Assembly (NCBI GenBank): GCA_023374025.1
Contig: SIJG01000044.1
Coordinates: 625,011 to 689,010 of the forward strand
Reading direction: 5' to 3'
From: Heterodera schachtii
Taxonomy: Eukaryota > Nematoda > Chromadorea > Rhabditida > Heteroderidae
DNA: 64,000 nucleotides
Shown here: piece by piece, positions 43,990-55,385 of the stretch
Layout of the letters: every line of letters starts with the position of its first letter
How positions within the stretch are numbered: the stretch's first letter is position 1
Translations under genes and position numbers: made by a program
The notes under the pieces: generated by a model
The model's input: only the letters and a program-made list of their open reading frames with translations
The model's database searches: none
Told to the model about the DNA's origin: nothing

Positions 43990-44355
43990 ATCTTCATTTT
44001 GGGCCCCAGCATGTTTTTCCACTATAACATTCTATAATTTTTTTCTTTCTCATCCAAATCCATCATTTTTGGTATCATTCGAAAGATTAAAATGTTTAGA
44101 AGATATTTCTACCAAAAAAGTTATACATGAAATTTCTAAAAAGTCGAAATTTTGAAGTCTTTTCCTAATAAATTTTTTCCAGGTTTGAAAATCTATTTAT
44201 TTTTCTTAAGGTTAATAGAGCATGTTAAGAGCTTTTTGACTATAACTTTTTTATTTGCCAACCAAATCCAATATTGTTGGTATCATTCGAAAGCTTAACA
44301 TGTTTGAAAGCTTTTTATAAGCTATTGCTTCGCGATTCGACAATTATCAAAAAAA
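43990..44355. repeat. dispersed repeat with TTGGTATCATTCGAAAG
   Basis: Two direct copies of a unit (ACTATAAC, CCAAATCCA, TTGGTATCATTCGAAAG) at 44020-44085 and 44238-44296. An inverted one lies at about 44938-44960, beyond the next palindrome. Confidence 0.6.
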
Positions 44356-44823
44356 GGGTAATAGTGTACTTTGTACCCCCCCTTTTTGAAAAAGAAAAGT
44401 TTTAAAAATTTTTCTCGAAATAAAGTTGTTTTCTGGGTTTTCTGGGTCGTAGAATACGATTCCAACACTTAATTCGGCTCATTTCGAACCCCTGACCCGG
44501 ATTCGAACAAAAATTTGAAAATTCATTTTCGAAAAAATTAAAAATATGCAACCAAATGCATGAAATAAAAAGGAGAATCGATTCATGAAGGCAAAACATA
44601 TTATTTCGTGCATTTGAACCGGTTTTGTTGCATATTTGAATTTTTTCAAAAATTTAATTTTCAAATTTTTGTTCGAATCCGGGTCAGAGGTTCGAAATGA
44701 GCCGAAATAGATGTTAGAATCGTATTCTACGACCCAGAAAACCCATAAAACAGCTTTATTTCGAGAAAAATTTTTGAAAATTTTCTTTTTCGAAAAAGGG
44801 GGGGTACAAAGTACACTATTACC
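44356..44823. repeat. palindromic MITE-like element
   Basis: GGTAATAGTGTACTTTGTAC followed by CCCCCCC near 44357 and the exact complement ending near 44821 bracket about 470 bases whose halves pair (GGGTTTTCTGGGTCGTAGAA on the left, inverted on the right). It splits the TTCGAAAG repeat unit, so it inserted there later. Confidence 0.8.
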
Positions 44824-46700
44824 AAAAAAAGTTATGCATGAAAATTGCAAAAAGTGAAAATTTTGAAATTTTTTCTTAATAAATTTTTTCCAGGCTTGAA
44901 AATCTTTTCGCTTTTTGTAAGGCTAATAGAGCATGTGAAGAGCTTTCGAATGATACCAAAGATTGTTGGATTCCAACACATTTTTTTGCTGTGCACAAAA
45001 TAGTTGAATAGTTTATTACGCAAATTTCACCGTATTATTTGGGTAGTGGTTACTATTTTGGTTACTGTGGCCATTAATATTGGGCAAAGGGCAATCAATT
45101 TTTTTTTCAAATTTTCTTATTTTAGTGATAACTTATTATTATTAAAATTCTTTTCTTTTCTCACTTTTGGCAGCAAATGGGGCCAATTGAGCGTAGACAT
45201 TTCAGGCATCATTTTTCATTAAATTTTATAGAAAAAAGTTGTCTAAAATAATTTACAATGTCCTAAAATGTCTGGTGCTCACAAATTAGTGTGTTAAGCT
45301 CATTTCCGATACATTCTATTATAGCACACAAATGAATGTTAATTCGCAACCGGAAAATTATCATTGGTATACTGTATTTTTAAATTACTATAATTTCTTC
45401 AAAATAATTTAAAGCGTGAAATGGCACAGGTGCAGCTTACTGTAAAGGATTACAGTATCAGATTCTCGGTTTTTCAATTTTCAAAGTACATTGTGAAACC
45501 TGTTGCTGATGACAGCTTCTCAACAATTAACCGCTTAAATTAAATGACATATTTCTCATAGGGAGAGGCTGGAGCCCCATTTTTTTCAAAAAGTACAGTA
45601 CCATCACAAAATCGCAATTTTTCCGGGAGTCAAAATTTCAATGAATGAAAATGAGGTAGGAAAAGGAGAAGGAGAAAGNTTATTAATATTTTGGGTCCCA
45701 GGCCGAGTTCCAATTTTTTTTATTGATGTAAGCATAAATAAGACAGACCATTCGGATTTGCGTTTGAATGAAATTGAAGTGCCGAAACAAAAAAGGCGAA
45801 AAGTAAATGATTAGAAATAAACATTAAAATTCTAAAAATTAAATTTTTGTTTTTAAAGCATTTTATTGTAATTTATAAACAAAAAATGGAGGAAGAACGA
45901 AAGTGAAGACTGAATGAATGCATCAAATGAAAACAACAACCCATTTATACTCCTAAGCCAATATTTTTTGATTTCCGCATAGGAAATCCGGGGGGAATTA
46001 ATCAATTTCACAATAAATCACTAAACATTTGCGTAGCAATTTATAAATTATATAATATTTTATATGTTTAAGTCTCTGAGAAAATAATTTGGAAAAACAA
46101 TCAAAAATTTTAGTAATGAGAATATCCTGGATTGCCGGATGGTCCTTTTGTATCCCTTTATTCCCCAAAAATACAGTTTGCAACAGTACGCCTGAATGTC
46201 CTAAGTTGCCGGAGGGCCCTTTGTATATAAATGGTCGAGAGCAGGACCCCGGAGGCGTAATTAAAAGGTGAAGGTGGTCAAAGAACCGTCCACTAGGAGA
46301 GAGCAACTATTTGGGACATAAAATAGAAAAATGCGACAGATGGATTACAAATAGGCACACTGGCGGAAAAATTGAAATTGGACATTTCGTAGTTTTTCTA
46401 TAAAATTAGAAGATCCATCTAAATTTACCTTAAAACTGGAAAATTCATGCATTCTCTAAATTTGAAAAAAGACCTAAAGTATTCTCTATCAATTGTTCAA
46501 AACTTTTTTTTACAAACCCAAAAGCAAAAAAGCCTTTAGGAAATTTTTTTGAAAATTTTCAGGTCGAAGCGTGCCATAAAGTAGGAATTGTTGACTTTGT
46601 GTATAAACAGGAGCGACGTTCGAATTAGCAGCGCATAATCACTTAATATGTGGTTTGATCATGATAAAAAAAGAAACAATTTTGTAAATATTATAAAGAC
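44824..46700. other. spacer, no supported gene; one N at 45679
   Basis: AT-rich. A more GC-balanced island at about 46115-46300 (GGAGGGCCCTTTGTATATAA, GACCCCGGAGGCG) shows no convincing frame and was not identified. The N marks an assembly uncertainty. Confidence 0.4.
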
Positions 46701-46710
46701 TAGTCGCGGT

Positions 46711-47381
46711 ACCGCACAAAACCTGGACTTAGGTACTCAGATGTACGTTTTTTCAGTCCCAGTCCCGGACAAAACCTGGACTTAGGTACCCAGATGTACA
46801 TTTTTTCAGTCCCGGTCCCGGACAAAACCTGGACTTAGGTACTCAGATGTACATTTTTTCAGTCCCGGTCCCGGACAAAACCTGGACTTAGGTACTCAGA
46901 TGTATATTTTTTCAGTCCCGGTCCCGGACAAAACCTGGACTTAGGTATTCAGATGTACATTTTTCAGTACTAGTCCCGGTCCCGGACAAAACCTGGACTT
47001 AGGTACTCAGATGTACGTTTTTTCAGTCCCGGTCCAGGACAAAACCTGGACTTAGGTACTCAGATGTACATTTTTCAGTACCAGTCCCGGTGCCGGACAA
47101 AACCTGGACTTAAGTACTCAGATGTACATTTTTTCAGTTCCGGTCCCTAACAAAACCTGGACTAGGTACTCAGATGTACATTTTTTCAGTCCCGGTCCCG
47201 GACAAAACCTGGACTTAGGTATTCAGATGTAGATTTTTCAGTACCAGTCCCGGTCCCGGACAAAACCTGGACTTAGGTATTCAGATGTACATTTTTCAGT
47301 ACTAGTCCCGGTCCCGGACAAAACCTGGACTTAGGTACTCAGATGTACGTTTTTCAGTACCAGTCCCGGTCCCGGACAACT
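46711..47381 (+). repeat. 53-bp minisatellite, about 12-13 copies
   Basis: The unit begins ACAAAACCTGGACTTAGGTA, continues CTCAGATGTACATTTTTTCA, and ends GTCCCGGTCCCGG. Copies start for example at 46716, 46769 and 46822. Some units carry an extra TACTAGTCCCGG or TACCAGTCCCGG. Flanks are unrelated. Not a CRISPR: there are no variable spacers. Confidence 0.95.
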
Positions 47382-48719
47382 CTATATTGTCTTAAAGCAA
47401 CGGCAGTGAATTTACCCAGAGCCAGAAGAGCCACATAACATAAAAAGGATTTTCTCTTTATTGCTTGCTTCTCTTGGCACCTTTGGCCATTCTAGTGATG
47501 TGCACCAATTCAATGCGCAACACTTTACACTTTAATTCAAATAAAACTACAAAACAATAAGATTAGTCTGAGGCCAACCCAAAATATTTATAACAGGCAG
47601 AAACACACATACAAGAAAACAAACAGCTTAAAACAATTAAATAAAAATGTAATGAGTAGGGCTGCCAAAAATATGTACAAAAAAGGGGTCAATAGCAGTT
47701 CGTACAATTAAAAAAATTATAAGATAAAGTCTAAGATTAAGCTTAGACCTATGCCCAAACAAGCCTAAGCTTAGGGTTAAACTTAAGCTCAAGCTTCAGC
47801 TTAATCCGAAAGTTTATGCTTATTCTAAGCCTTTATAAACATGCCTTTTGTACGAAACCCCGTTATACGAATCGCCATTGTACGAACTGCCGATTGTACG
47901 AACTGCCCATTGTACGAAACGCCATGACCCCACAAAAAAGTGTCAAAACATGTACAAAAGTGGTAAAAATATGTACATAAATTGAGTAACACATGTGCCA
48001 GTGGAACGCGCTGAATTAGGCTTTGGGCTCCCAACCCTCGGAATTCCAACCATTTTTATGAGGGGGTCCTGGGGTGATCAGTCCCATTTCCCTCCCATCT
48101 CCAACTCCATTTTAGGAATGGCCTTTATTTCAGGAAAAGCATGGAAAACAAATACAAATAAAATTAAAACAATTAAATACAAAATGGAATTAAATATTTA
48201 AATAATATTACAAATTAAATACAATTAAATAAAAGCATTAAATTACATAAAACACAAAATCCGGATTAAGTGATTAGCAATGGGAAAATCGCGTATTAAA
48301 TACACACAAATGGGAAGGGGAGGAGTCAGATCGATCGCTTATTGGCGAACGGAGAAGCAATTAAGTGAAATGAAAAGGCATTAAAATGAATACTAAACTT
48401 AAATGAGAAAATGCTTCGGCAATTTAATATTAATTTGTTTATCTCTTACACCTCATACCCTGTTTTAGACCGTCCCTGGTCTCAGATTTTTGAAACCAGA
48501 TATAACAAAAAGTTTTGTACAATTATTATTTTTTTAAATTTATTTCAAAAATTTTCTTAGATTTTTGCATAAAAATATTTCAAAATGCAAAACCAATAAA
48601 AATAAATTATGAACTTTTGGCCTATCACTCCCTTCCCTAAAAGGATCGTCCCTGATCCAAAAAAAAATTTATTGCCAAAGCTTTAAATTCACCATTTCCG
48701 CCCTTTTCATCATTCCTAT

Positions 48720-48868
48720 TTATTTCCATTGCCCTTTGCCCCTTGGTTGGCCATGTCCTGATTGTCCATCCGCGTACAAACAGTTCTTTGCCAAATGTCC
48801 GACACGTTTGCACACAAAGCAAGCACCACGTGGACCCGCTGGTTCACGAGTTCGCACAAAAACGGTAC
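48720..48868 (-). pseudogene. CCHC zinc-knuckle fragment, gag-like
   Basis: Minus strand reads RTREPAGPRGACFVCKRVGH followed by LAKNCLYADGQSGH and a stop. CxxC-x4-H-x4-C is a zinc knuckle, as in retroelement gag proteins and some RNA-binding proteins. Only the C-terminus is visible, and no polymerase or LTR is nearby. Confidence 0.5.
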
Positions 48869-49904
48869 CGCTGTACCATTCTAAATTGGTTGTGATTTAT
48901 TCTAAAAACTTGTTCTATATTCTTCACTCCACTTAAAATTATAAGTGCAAAAATCCAATAGTCAGTGTTTTTCATAACTAAAGCAACTTTTCTCATTTAA
49001 AATCTTTCAAAAAAAAAATTTCACTCATACTTCATCACTAACTCGAGTTAATTATGCCCCAAATTAATCAATTATTTGAAATTTTGATTTAACTAAAATT
49101 TGAATTGCCGCAGCAGTTTGAGAAGATTGTCGTTCAACAAGTGCTAGAGGCTGAATGGATTTTTATTGAAAAAAATATTCTTCAAAAAGGATGAAGTAAG
49201 CATACAAGACTTAAATAGGCTTAGAATCACTTTTTAATATTTCTAAAAATTACTTTTTGGTATTTTTTTGGGGTACATTTTCAAATTTATTTTTCACTAT
49301 ATTTTCAAAATAAGTAAAAAGTAAAAATAAAAAATGAACAAAAATATTTGCCCTAATTTTTGATTTATTTCTAGGTTTACAAAAATTTCCGTAAAAAATC
49401 CTCAAAATATTATTTAAAAAAAAATAAAAATGAAAAAAAGCAAAATGTACCAAATATGTAAGGAAATACCGAAATCTGTATCCATCAACACGCTTTAACA
49501 TCCCTTTCTACAGATTGAACACAAAATATAAGCATTCACTTTGCTGGGAGGGTAACAAAATTGTGGAATCAACTCGATAAAGAATTAATAAAAACAAACT
49601 CTTTAAATCAATTTAAAACAAACTTAAAATTTCACTAGGGTAAATGTAAGACCGGAAAAGCCCTTCTGATGACTTTTTTACTTTTATTTTTATTTTTATG
49701 AATAAAAAAAGTGCTGGTTTGGTTCGCAATTTTTAGTGGAGGTAATTTGCTGTATTTTGTTGCCTTTTATGGGATTAAATTGATTTAAAAAAGAAAATAA
49801 AGATTCAAATGTTGTTATGGCTAAAAATCAGGACGACATCAGATTGTGTATCTCAATTTTAATTTTCTCTTTAACATTATATCAATTGGCTTATATCAAT
49901 CAGT

Positions 49905-50090
49905 AGGCGAAATGAATGTTTTTGGGTTAGTAGGCGAAATGACAAGTAGGCGAAATGTCAGTAGGAGAAACGTCCAATTTTGTGTTAGTAGGCGAAATCA
50001 ATGTTTTTGGGTTAGTAGGCGTTAGGCGAAATGTCAGTAGGTGAAACGCCTGATTTTGTGTTAGCAGGAAAAATGAATGTTTTTAACGCA
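49905..50090 (-). repeat. array of GTAGGCGAAATG words
   Basis: Six or seven variants of AGTAGGCGAAATGTC(A) or AGTAGGAGAAACGTC. Close to the words at 62840-63350. No inverted partner array was found, so this is one end of a broken element. Confidence 0.65.
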
Positions 50091-50206
50091 CGAAAAAACA
50101 AGTTTAAGTGCTTTTCGATATCGGAAATTCGCGAATCTCGAGACCGAGAGATGATACTGAGACTCTCGAACAGCATAAGTTAAATAAAAAAATCTTTTCA
50201 TAAATA

Positions 50207-51371
50207 ATTGCAAATTAGAATTAATTCTAAAATTTAATAATTTTCCCTCATTATTTTATAATAAAATTATAATTTATTTAGTTTAAAGTTTAATGTTTAT
50301 CTAAAAAGATTCAAAAACAACAAAAGTTTAAAAAGTTGTGGAAGAAATTTGTTTTGGAAAACTAATAAAGAAAAAAGGATAGAATAAAATCTTAGAACTA
50401 AGCATCCATTCTTTCTTCCTCCGTTTGCTCCATCCATGGCTTTAAGGTGTATGATGACGTGGGTCGGGTCCACCCGGTGACAGTCGCTAAATGACTCAAT
50501 AAAAAGACAATTACTGAAGCTGAATTTCCTACCTTCGATTCATTCAGCGGCATTTTCTCAGCAAGTTCGCGTAAGTGTGCCCTCATTTTTTCTAGTCGAT
50601 TTGCCCCCATTTCAAATTGTGCAGGAGGAGGTGGTGGAGCCTGGAAAAGTGAATTAAAGTAGTATCATGTTAACTTGGCACAATTAGTCGTCCTTAGTAA
50701 TTCGTATACCATTGAGCGGTTGGTCACATGCGATGGCACCAATCCGGCGGCATTTTCTCCCTGAGCATTGCTTCGTCCAATCGCTTGTGCCCCACCCGTG
50801 GCCAAGGAAGTGAAGAGCAGCCCAGCGGTGACAATTCGTTTGATCTTCGTACCAATCCCAGCTGATGAGTTGCTTCCACTGCCATCATTAGCAGTTTCTT
50901 AAAGACAATGCCAATTTTATGTCAATTATTTTGATAGTTAACAACAGAATAAGGACTCTTTGTAAATTTTCAAGGTCATCAATATGGTAAAATTTTGACA
51001 TAATTTAAAGGAACATTATTTTAAAATAAATTAAAAATGATATTTTAATATGTCATTACTTTTGCCATCAGTGGAAGCCGAAGAACTGAATGAGATGACG
51101 GCCAAAAGCACAATCAGAAGGATTTTGAAAATGTTTGGCATATTTTTCAGAACCTTTTAAATTTTTTTATTGTGCCGCGTTGTATTGAATGGTTTTTCTG
51201 TTCAAAATACGGCAGTATTTATATACACTTGCTAATCGAGAAAAACTGTTGTTGAATTAATAATTTTCTCAATTAGATATAATTTTTCTACTTTCGTGTA
51301 ATTGTTTTGCCACTTTTAATTTTTTTTATTTATTAAAAATTCTTAAAAATAATTTAAAAGTTTTGGTTAAA
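50207..51371. repeat. left inner inverted arm (partner 54364-55620)
   Basis: The arm contains a whole CLE gene and its 3' flank. Over the gene the two arms align with no length change from ATG to stop. Upstream of the TATA box the left arm lacks about 93 bases present in the right arm (about 54501-54593). Confidence 0.9.
50442..51141 (-). CDS. CLE peptide effector precursor, copy 1
   Basis: Four exons (minus strand), 51060-51141, 50710-50897, 50533-50640 and 50442-50486, give 140 residues. It differs from copy 2 (54686-55385) by Leu for Phe in the signal peptide (MPNIFKILLIVLLAVISF). The middle variable region (KIKRIVTAGLLFTSLATGG, then APPPPPAQFEMG) is that of cyst-nematode CLE precursors, where it is known to help delivery in the host. 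The last exon encodes RLSPGGPDPRHH plus TP before the stop. After processing in the plant, CLE peptides are perceived by CLAVATA-type receptor kinases and influence syncytium formation. The 12-residue motif equals the plant CLE consensus form. A TATA box lies at 51218-51225. The promoter region further upstream is shortened relative to copy 2. Confidence 0.93.
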
Positions 51372-54363
51372 TTTGTCCACAAAAATGGCCAAATTTTGAG
51401 ATTTTGAGCAAATTTTTAAGTAAATATAGGACTTTTAGGGGCTGGTGCCGATAGGCGCCGCCAGGGGAAAAACTGAGAAATTTGACCATATTTTAGCAGA
51501 TTTTCATTAAAAAATTATTAATTTTGTGATTTTTTGGGGAAAAAATTGGTTTTTTCTGGTTTTTATAAAAAATTTAGCAAAATTTTTTGGAAAATTTGGG
51601 TGAGATTTTCGTTTTTGATGCTCTATTAAAAACCCAAATTATTAAATATTTGTAAAACATTATGACAATTTATCATAATTTAAAAGATTCTGAGGATTTT
51701 CCCAAAAAGCCTCAAAAATCCTCAAAATTTCTCAAAAAGCCACATAAATCTTCAAATCCTCATCTTCTAAAAAATCCTCATTGACCTATCAAAAAACCAC
51801 AAAACGAGGATAAATCCTCAGATCTGGGAACCCTGGTTATAAATTATGGAAATTCCTTGAAAATTGTGGATTTAAGTTTCCGTTTTATTTTCATAAAATT
51901 ACCAATTGGATTCAACTCCGACAAAAAAACCAGGAATCATGCATTCATCAATAAATTTGTTAAAAGGAATGCTTAAAGTTTTCAGCATGGTAACATTCGT
52001 TGCTGATTATGAAAATACGTCAGAAAATAGTATTAGAGGGAAAGTCGTAGCGCAATTCCCTTGGTATTGATCAAGACAATAATTTGCGTCAAATTTTTGC
52101 TGAATTTATGCAGCAGCAGAAAATCCCCATCGAAAGGATAACATTCAAATTCGTGATCTGCGACCCAAATCCTATAAATTCATTTTTCGACTTTTTAAAA
52201 TCTAAAAAATTTTTTCGAAAAAAGGGCTACCACCGGTGGGACTCCTACCAGAATAATTTTTGAGAATTTTAAACCAATTAATACTTTTATAAGATAATTT
52301 TATTCAAATTAGCCAATATTTAGTGACGAATAATTTCAACATTCAGGTTGTATTTATTTCATATCAACATACATTATGCCATCAACGTTAAAATTGAGAT
52401 AATTTTTTAAATTTAAAGCAATTTTGGTAAAAATAAAATGAAAAGAGAGATCACACAAAAGTGAGAGGGTGTTAAATTCAGCCCTCAGTCATACAAAAGC
52501 ATTATAGATGAAGAAGAATAAAGAAAAATTTATTAAAAGAGAGTGTTATGGGAAGAGATTTCAAGACAGAAGAGAGAGAATAGAAACATGATGAGAAATC
52601 TGCGTCTATTAACGAAAGAATCCGCGAAGAAGTGAAGTGAACTCTCTTCCCATAGCCTCTCTATTGAAATTATTTTCTCTACCCTCCTTCATCAAAAATG
52701 TTTTGTATGAGTGGGACTGAAATTCTGCACTCTCTCATTTTTGCTTTTTCTCTCCCACAAAAATTTTACCCGTTGAATTGAAACAAATTTTAAAAAATTA
52801 CCGCAATTTTAAAAATTTACGTTGATTTGTGCATCTCTTGAATGGAATAAATAATTCGAAAATCCAAAATTTAGATTAAGGTTTTGGTTCAAAATTGGTT
52901 TAAATACACGGAAACAAACTGAAACCATGTCCTTTAATAAGCGATCATTTCCGTCTCTTTTGAACAAAAAGTGTTAAAAAATTTTGACTTTCGAATTTTT
53001 GTGCAAGTTCGGGTTCGAAATGGGCCGAAATGGTTACCGCGTTCGCGATCAATGACCTTTAAAACCCTAGGAACTTGATTTTATGACATTAAAACTTTCA
53101 CTAACGCACTGACTCATTTCCCACTGACGCATTTTCCGGGAGCCCCTAGTGCTATTAATGATTGGGCCTCGGGTTTTTAAGGGCGAAAAAGTCCAAAATA
53201 AGGACCTAAATAAGGGCAAAATAAAGTCGAAAAGTTCCAAATTTAGAGGTATAATTTTTAAATTGCTGTTTTATATGAAATAATTTCAATTCAGACTTAA
53301 AATTTTCGAGGGTAAAAGACATAAGATTATCGGCCAAAATTTGTTTGTAAATAGAAAAATATTTCTACGTCACAAGATGTCAAAGGAGGAAAATAAATTT
53401 TGGAGATTGAATTTTTAAGAACTTTTTCATTTACTTAACCGTTTCTGGGAACAACTTGGCACCCCAAATTTCAGTGTTTCGATAGCCGTAACATTTCTCT
53501 ATTAGCTCACCTAAAATTCAAAAAATTTGGTCAAGTTTGAGCAAATGGTCAAATTTCTCAGTTTTTCCCCTGGCGGCGCCTATCGGCACCGCCAGCCCCT
53601 AAAAGTCCTATATTTACTTAAAAATTTGCTCAAAATCACAAAATTTGGCTATTTTTGTGGACAAATCTGTTAACAAATCGATTAAAAATTACAAAAATTT
53701 ACCCGGCGGCGCTTGTCGGCACCGTCGGCCCCCTTGTTCTCCAAATGTTTTTAAAAAAGCGCCGGCCGCAAAAATTCAGCTTCGATTTTTCGTGCTCAGA
53801 ATTTCACAAAAAGCTAGCAAAAAATTGCTCAAATTGGTCATGGACAAGCAAAAATATAACATTTGACCATTTTAAATGTGTTTTGAATAAATTTATAGAA
53901 ATGAGGCTTTTTGAGTCAAAATGAGGCTTTTTTGCCTGCCAAATGAGGCTTTTGAAAAATTTGATCTGGGAACCCTGTTTATAACTGTTTCAGCAATCTT
54001 CCATGACAACCCTTTTTTTACAAATCTGGTAGTTTTTTTTAACGTATTCCGGACTTTTTATACAAATTTATAAATTTATTTGTGAAAAATACAATAACCA
54101 AAAAGGAAATTAAATGTGAAAATGTTAAATCCTAGCGCTTCGGCACAAACGGATAATCCAAATCTCTTAAAAATCCAGGCTCTCTTACATTAATTTTATT
54201 TACATATTTGGTGCATATTTGGGTTTTTGTATATTTCATGATTTATTTTACATATGCATATATACATTTTGACCGCTAGAACGAGGTGGTGTAGCCGGGT
54301 AAAAATTAGTTGAAGTCGTATCGTTGTAATTTGGAAAAGGGAAGTGAAGAGCAGCCCAGCGGT
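51372..54363. other. centre of the CLE inverted repeat: repeat debris
   Basis: Contains inverted GGTGCCGATAGGCGCCGCC motifs (51445 and 53572), a palindrome at 52485-52740 related to 31819-32060, GGATTTATCCTC and GAGGCTTTT word arrays (51705-51830, 53900-53960), and a reversed CLE exon 2 scrap (GAAGTGAAGAGCAGCCCAGC at about 54344-54363). No gene. Confidence 0.6.
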
Positions 54364-54600
54364 TTAACCAAAACTTTTAAATTATTTTTAAGAATTTTTA
54401 ATAAATAAAAAAAAATTAAAAGTGGCAAAACAATTACACGAAAGTAGAAAAATTATATCTAATTGAGAAAATTATTAATTCAACAACAGTTTTTCTCGAT
54501 TATGTCGGCGGAAATCAGAATAATATATCAAATTAATAATAACCTAAACAAATCGGAAACCAATTTGTTTTCCAACGAGACAAGCAAAAGATAGCAAGTG

Positions 54601-54608
54601 TATATAAA
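54601..54608 (+). promoter_or_regulatory. TATA box of CLE copy 2
   Basis: TATATAAA 78-85 bases before the ATG. Matching boxes precede copy 1 (51218-51225, minus) and the truncated third copy (about 62238-62245). Confidence 0.6.
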
Positions 54609-54685
54609 TACTGCCGTATTTTGAACAGAAAAACCATTCAATACAACGCGGCACAATAAAAAAATTTAAAAGGTTCTGAAAAAAT

Positions 54686-55385
54686 ATGCCAAACATTTTC
54701 AAAATCCTTCTGATTGTGCTTTTTGCGGTCATCTCATTCAGTTCTTCGGCTTCCACTGATGGCAAAAGTAATGACATATTAAAATATCATTTTTAATTTA
54801 TTTTAAAATAATGTTCCTTTAAATTATGTCAAAATTTTACCATATTGATGACCTTGAAAATTTACAAAGAGTCCTTATTCTGTTGTTAACTATCAAAATA
54901 ATTGACATAAAATTGGCATTGTCTTTAAGAAACTGCTAATGATGGCAGTGGAAGCAACTCATCAGCTGGGATTGGTACGAAGATCAAACGAATTGTCACC
55001 GCTGGGCTGCTCTTCACTTCCTTGGCCACGGGTGGGGCACAAGCGATTGGACGAAGCAATGCTCAGGGAGAAAATGCCGCCGGATTGGTGCCATCGCATG
55101 TGACCAACCGCTCAATGGTATACGAATTACTAAGGACGACTAATTGTGCCAAGTTAACATGATACTACTTTAATTCACTTTTCCAGGCTCCACCACCTCC
55201 TCCTGCGCAATTTGAAATGGGGGCAAATCGACTAGAAAAAATGAGGGCACACTTACGCGAACTTGCTGAGAAAATGCCGCTGAATGAATCGAAGGTAGGA
55301 AATTCAGCTTCAGTAATTGTCTTTTTATTGAGTCATTTAGCGACTGTCACCGGGTGGACCCGACCCACGTCATCATACACCTTAA
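54686..55385 (+). CDS. CLE peptide effector precursor, copy 2
   Basis: Four exons (54686-54767, 54930-55117, 55187-55294, 55341-55385) give 140 residues. A signal peptide (MPNIFKILLIVLFAVISF, cleavage near SSSA) is followed by a Ser/Gly/Asn-rich stretch, the basic-hydrophobic KIKRIVTAGLLF, a proline run, a helical LEKMRAHLRELAEKMPLNES, and the C-terminal CLE motif RLSPGGPDPRHH at residues 127-138, then TP. Heterodera CLEs are made in the dorsal gland and mimic plant CLE hormones in the feeding cell. The second intron ends TTTAAG rather than CAG. If the third intron is retained, an alternative frame runs to a stop at 55427-55429 without the CLE motif. The gene is the mirror image of copy 1 inside a large inverted repeat. 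Confidence 0.95.

Noticed and set aside
46115..46300. GC-balanced island considered as a spliced-leader RNA or snRNA gene
   Set aside because: No spliced-leader sequence, Sm site or stable stem-loop order could be recognised.
46711..47381. Regular repeats that could suggest a CRISPR array
   Set aside because: Units are contiguous and similar over their whole length, with no unique spacers, in a eukaryotic genome with no cas genes. It is a minisatellite.
48637..48868. Retrotransposon call for the zinc-knuckle fragment
   Set aside because: Only one knuckle and a stop are visible. No polymerase, integrase or LTR is nearby, so only a gag-like fragment is reported.
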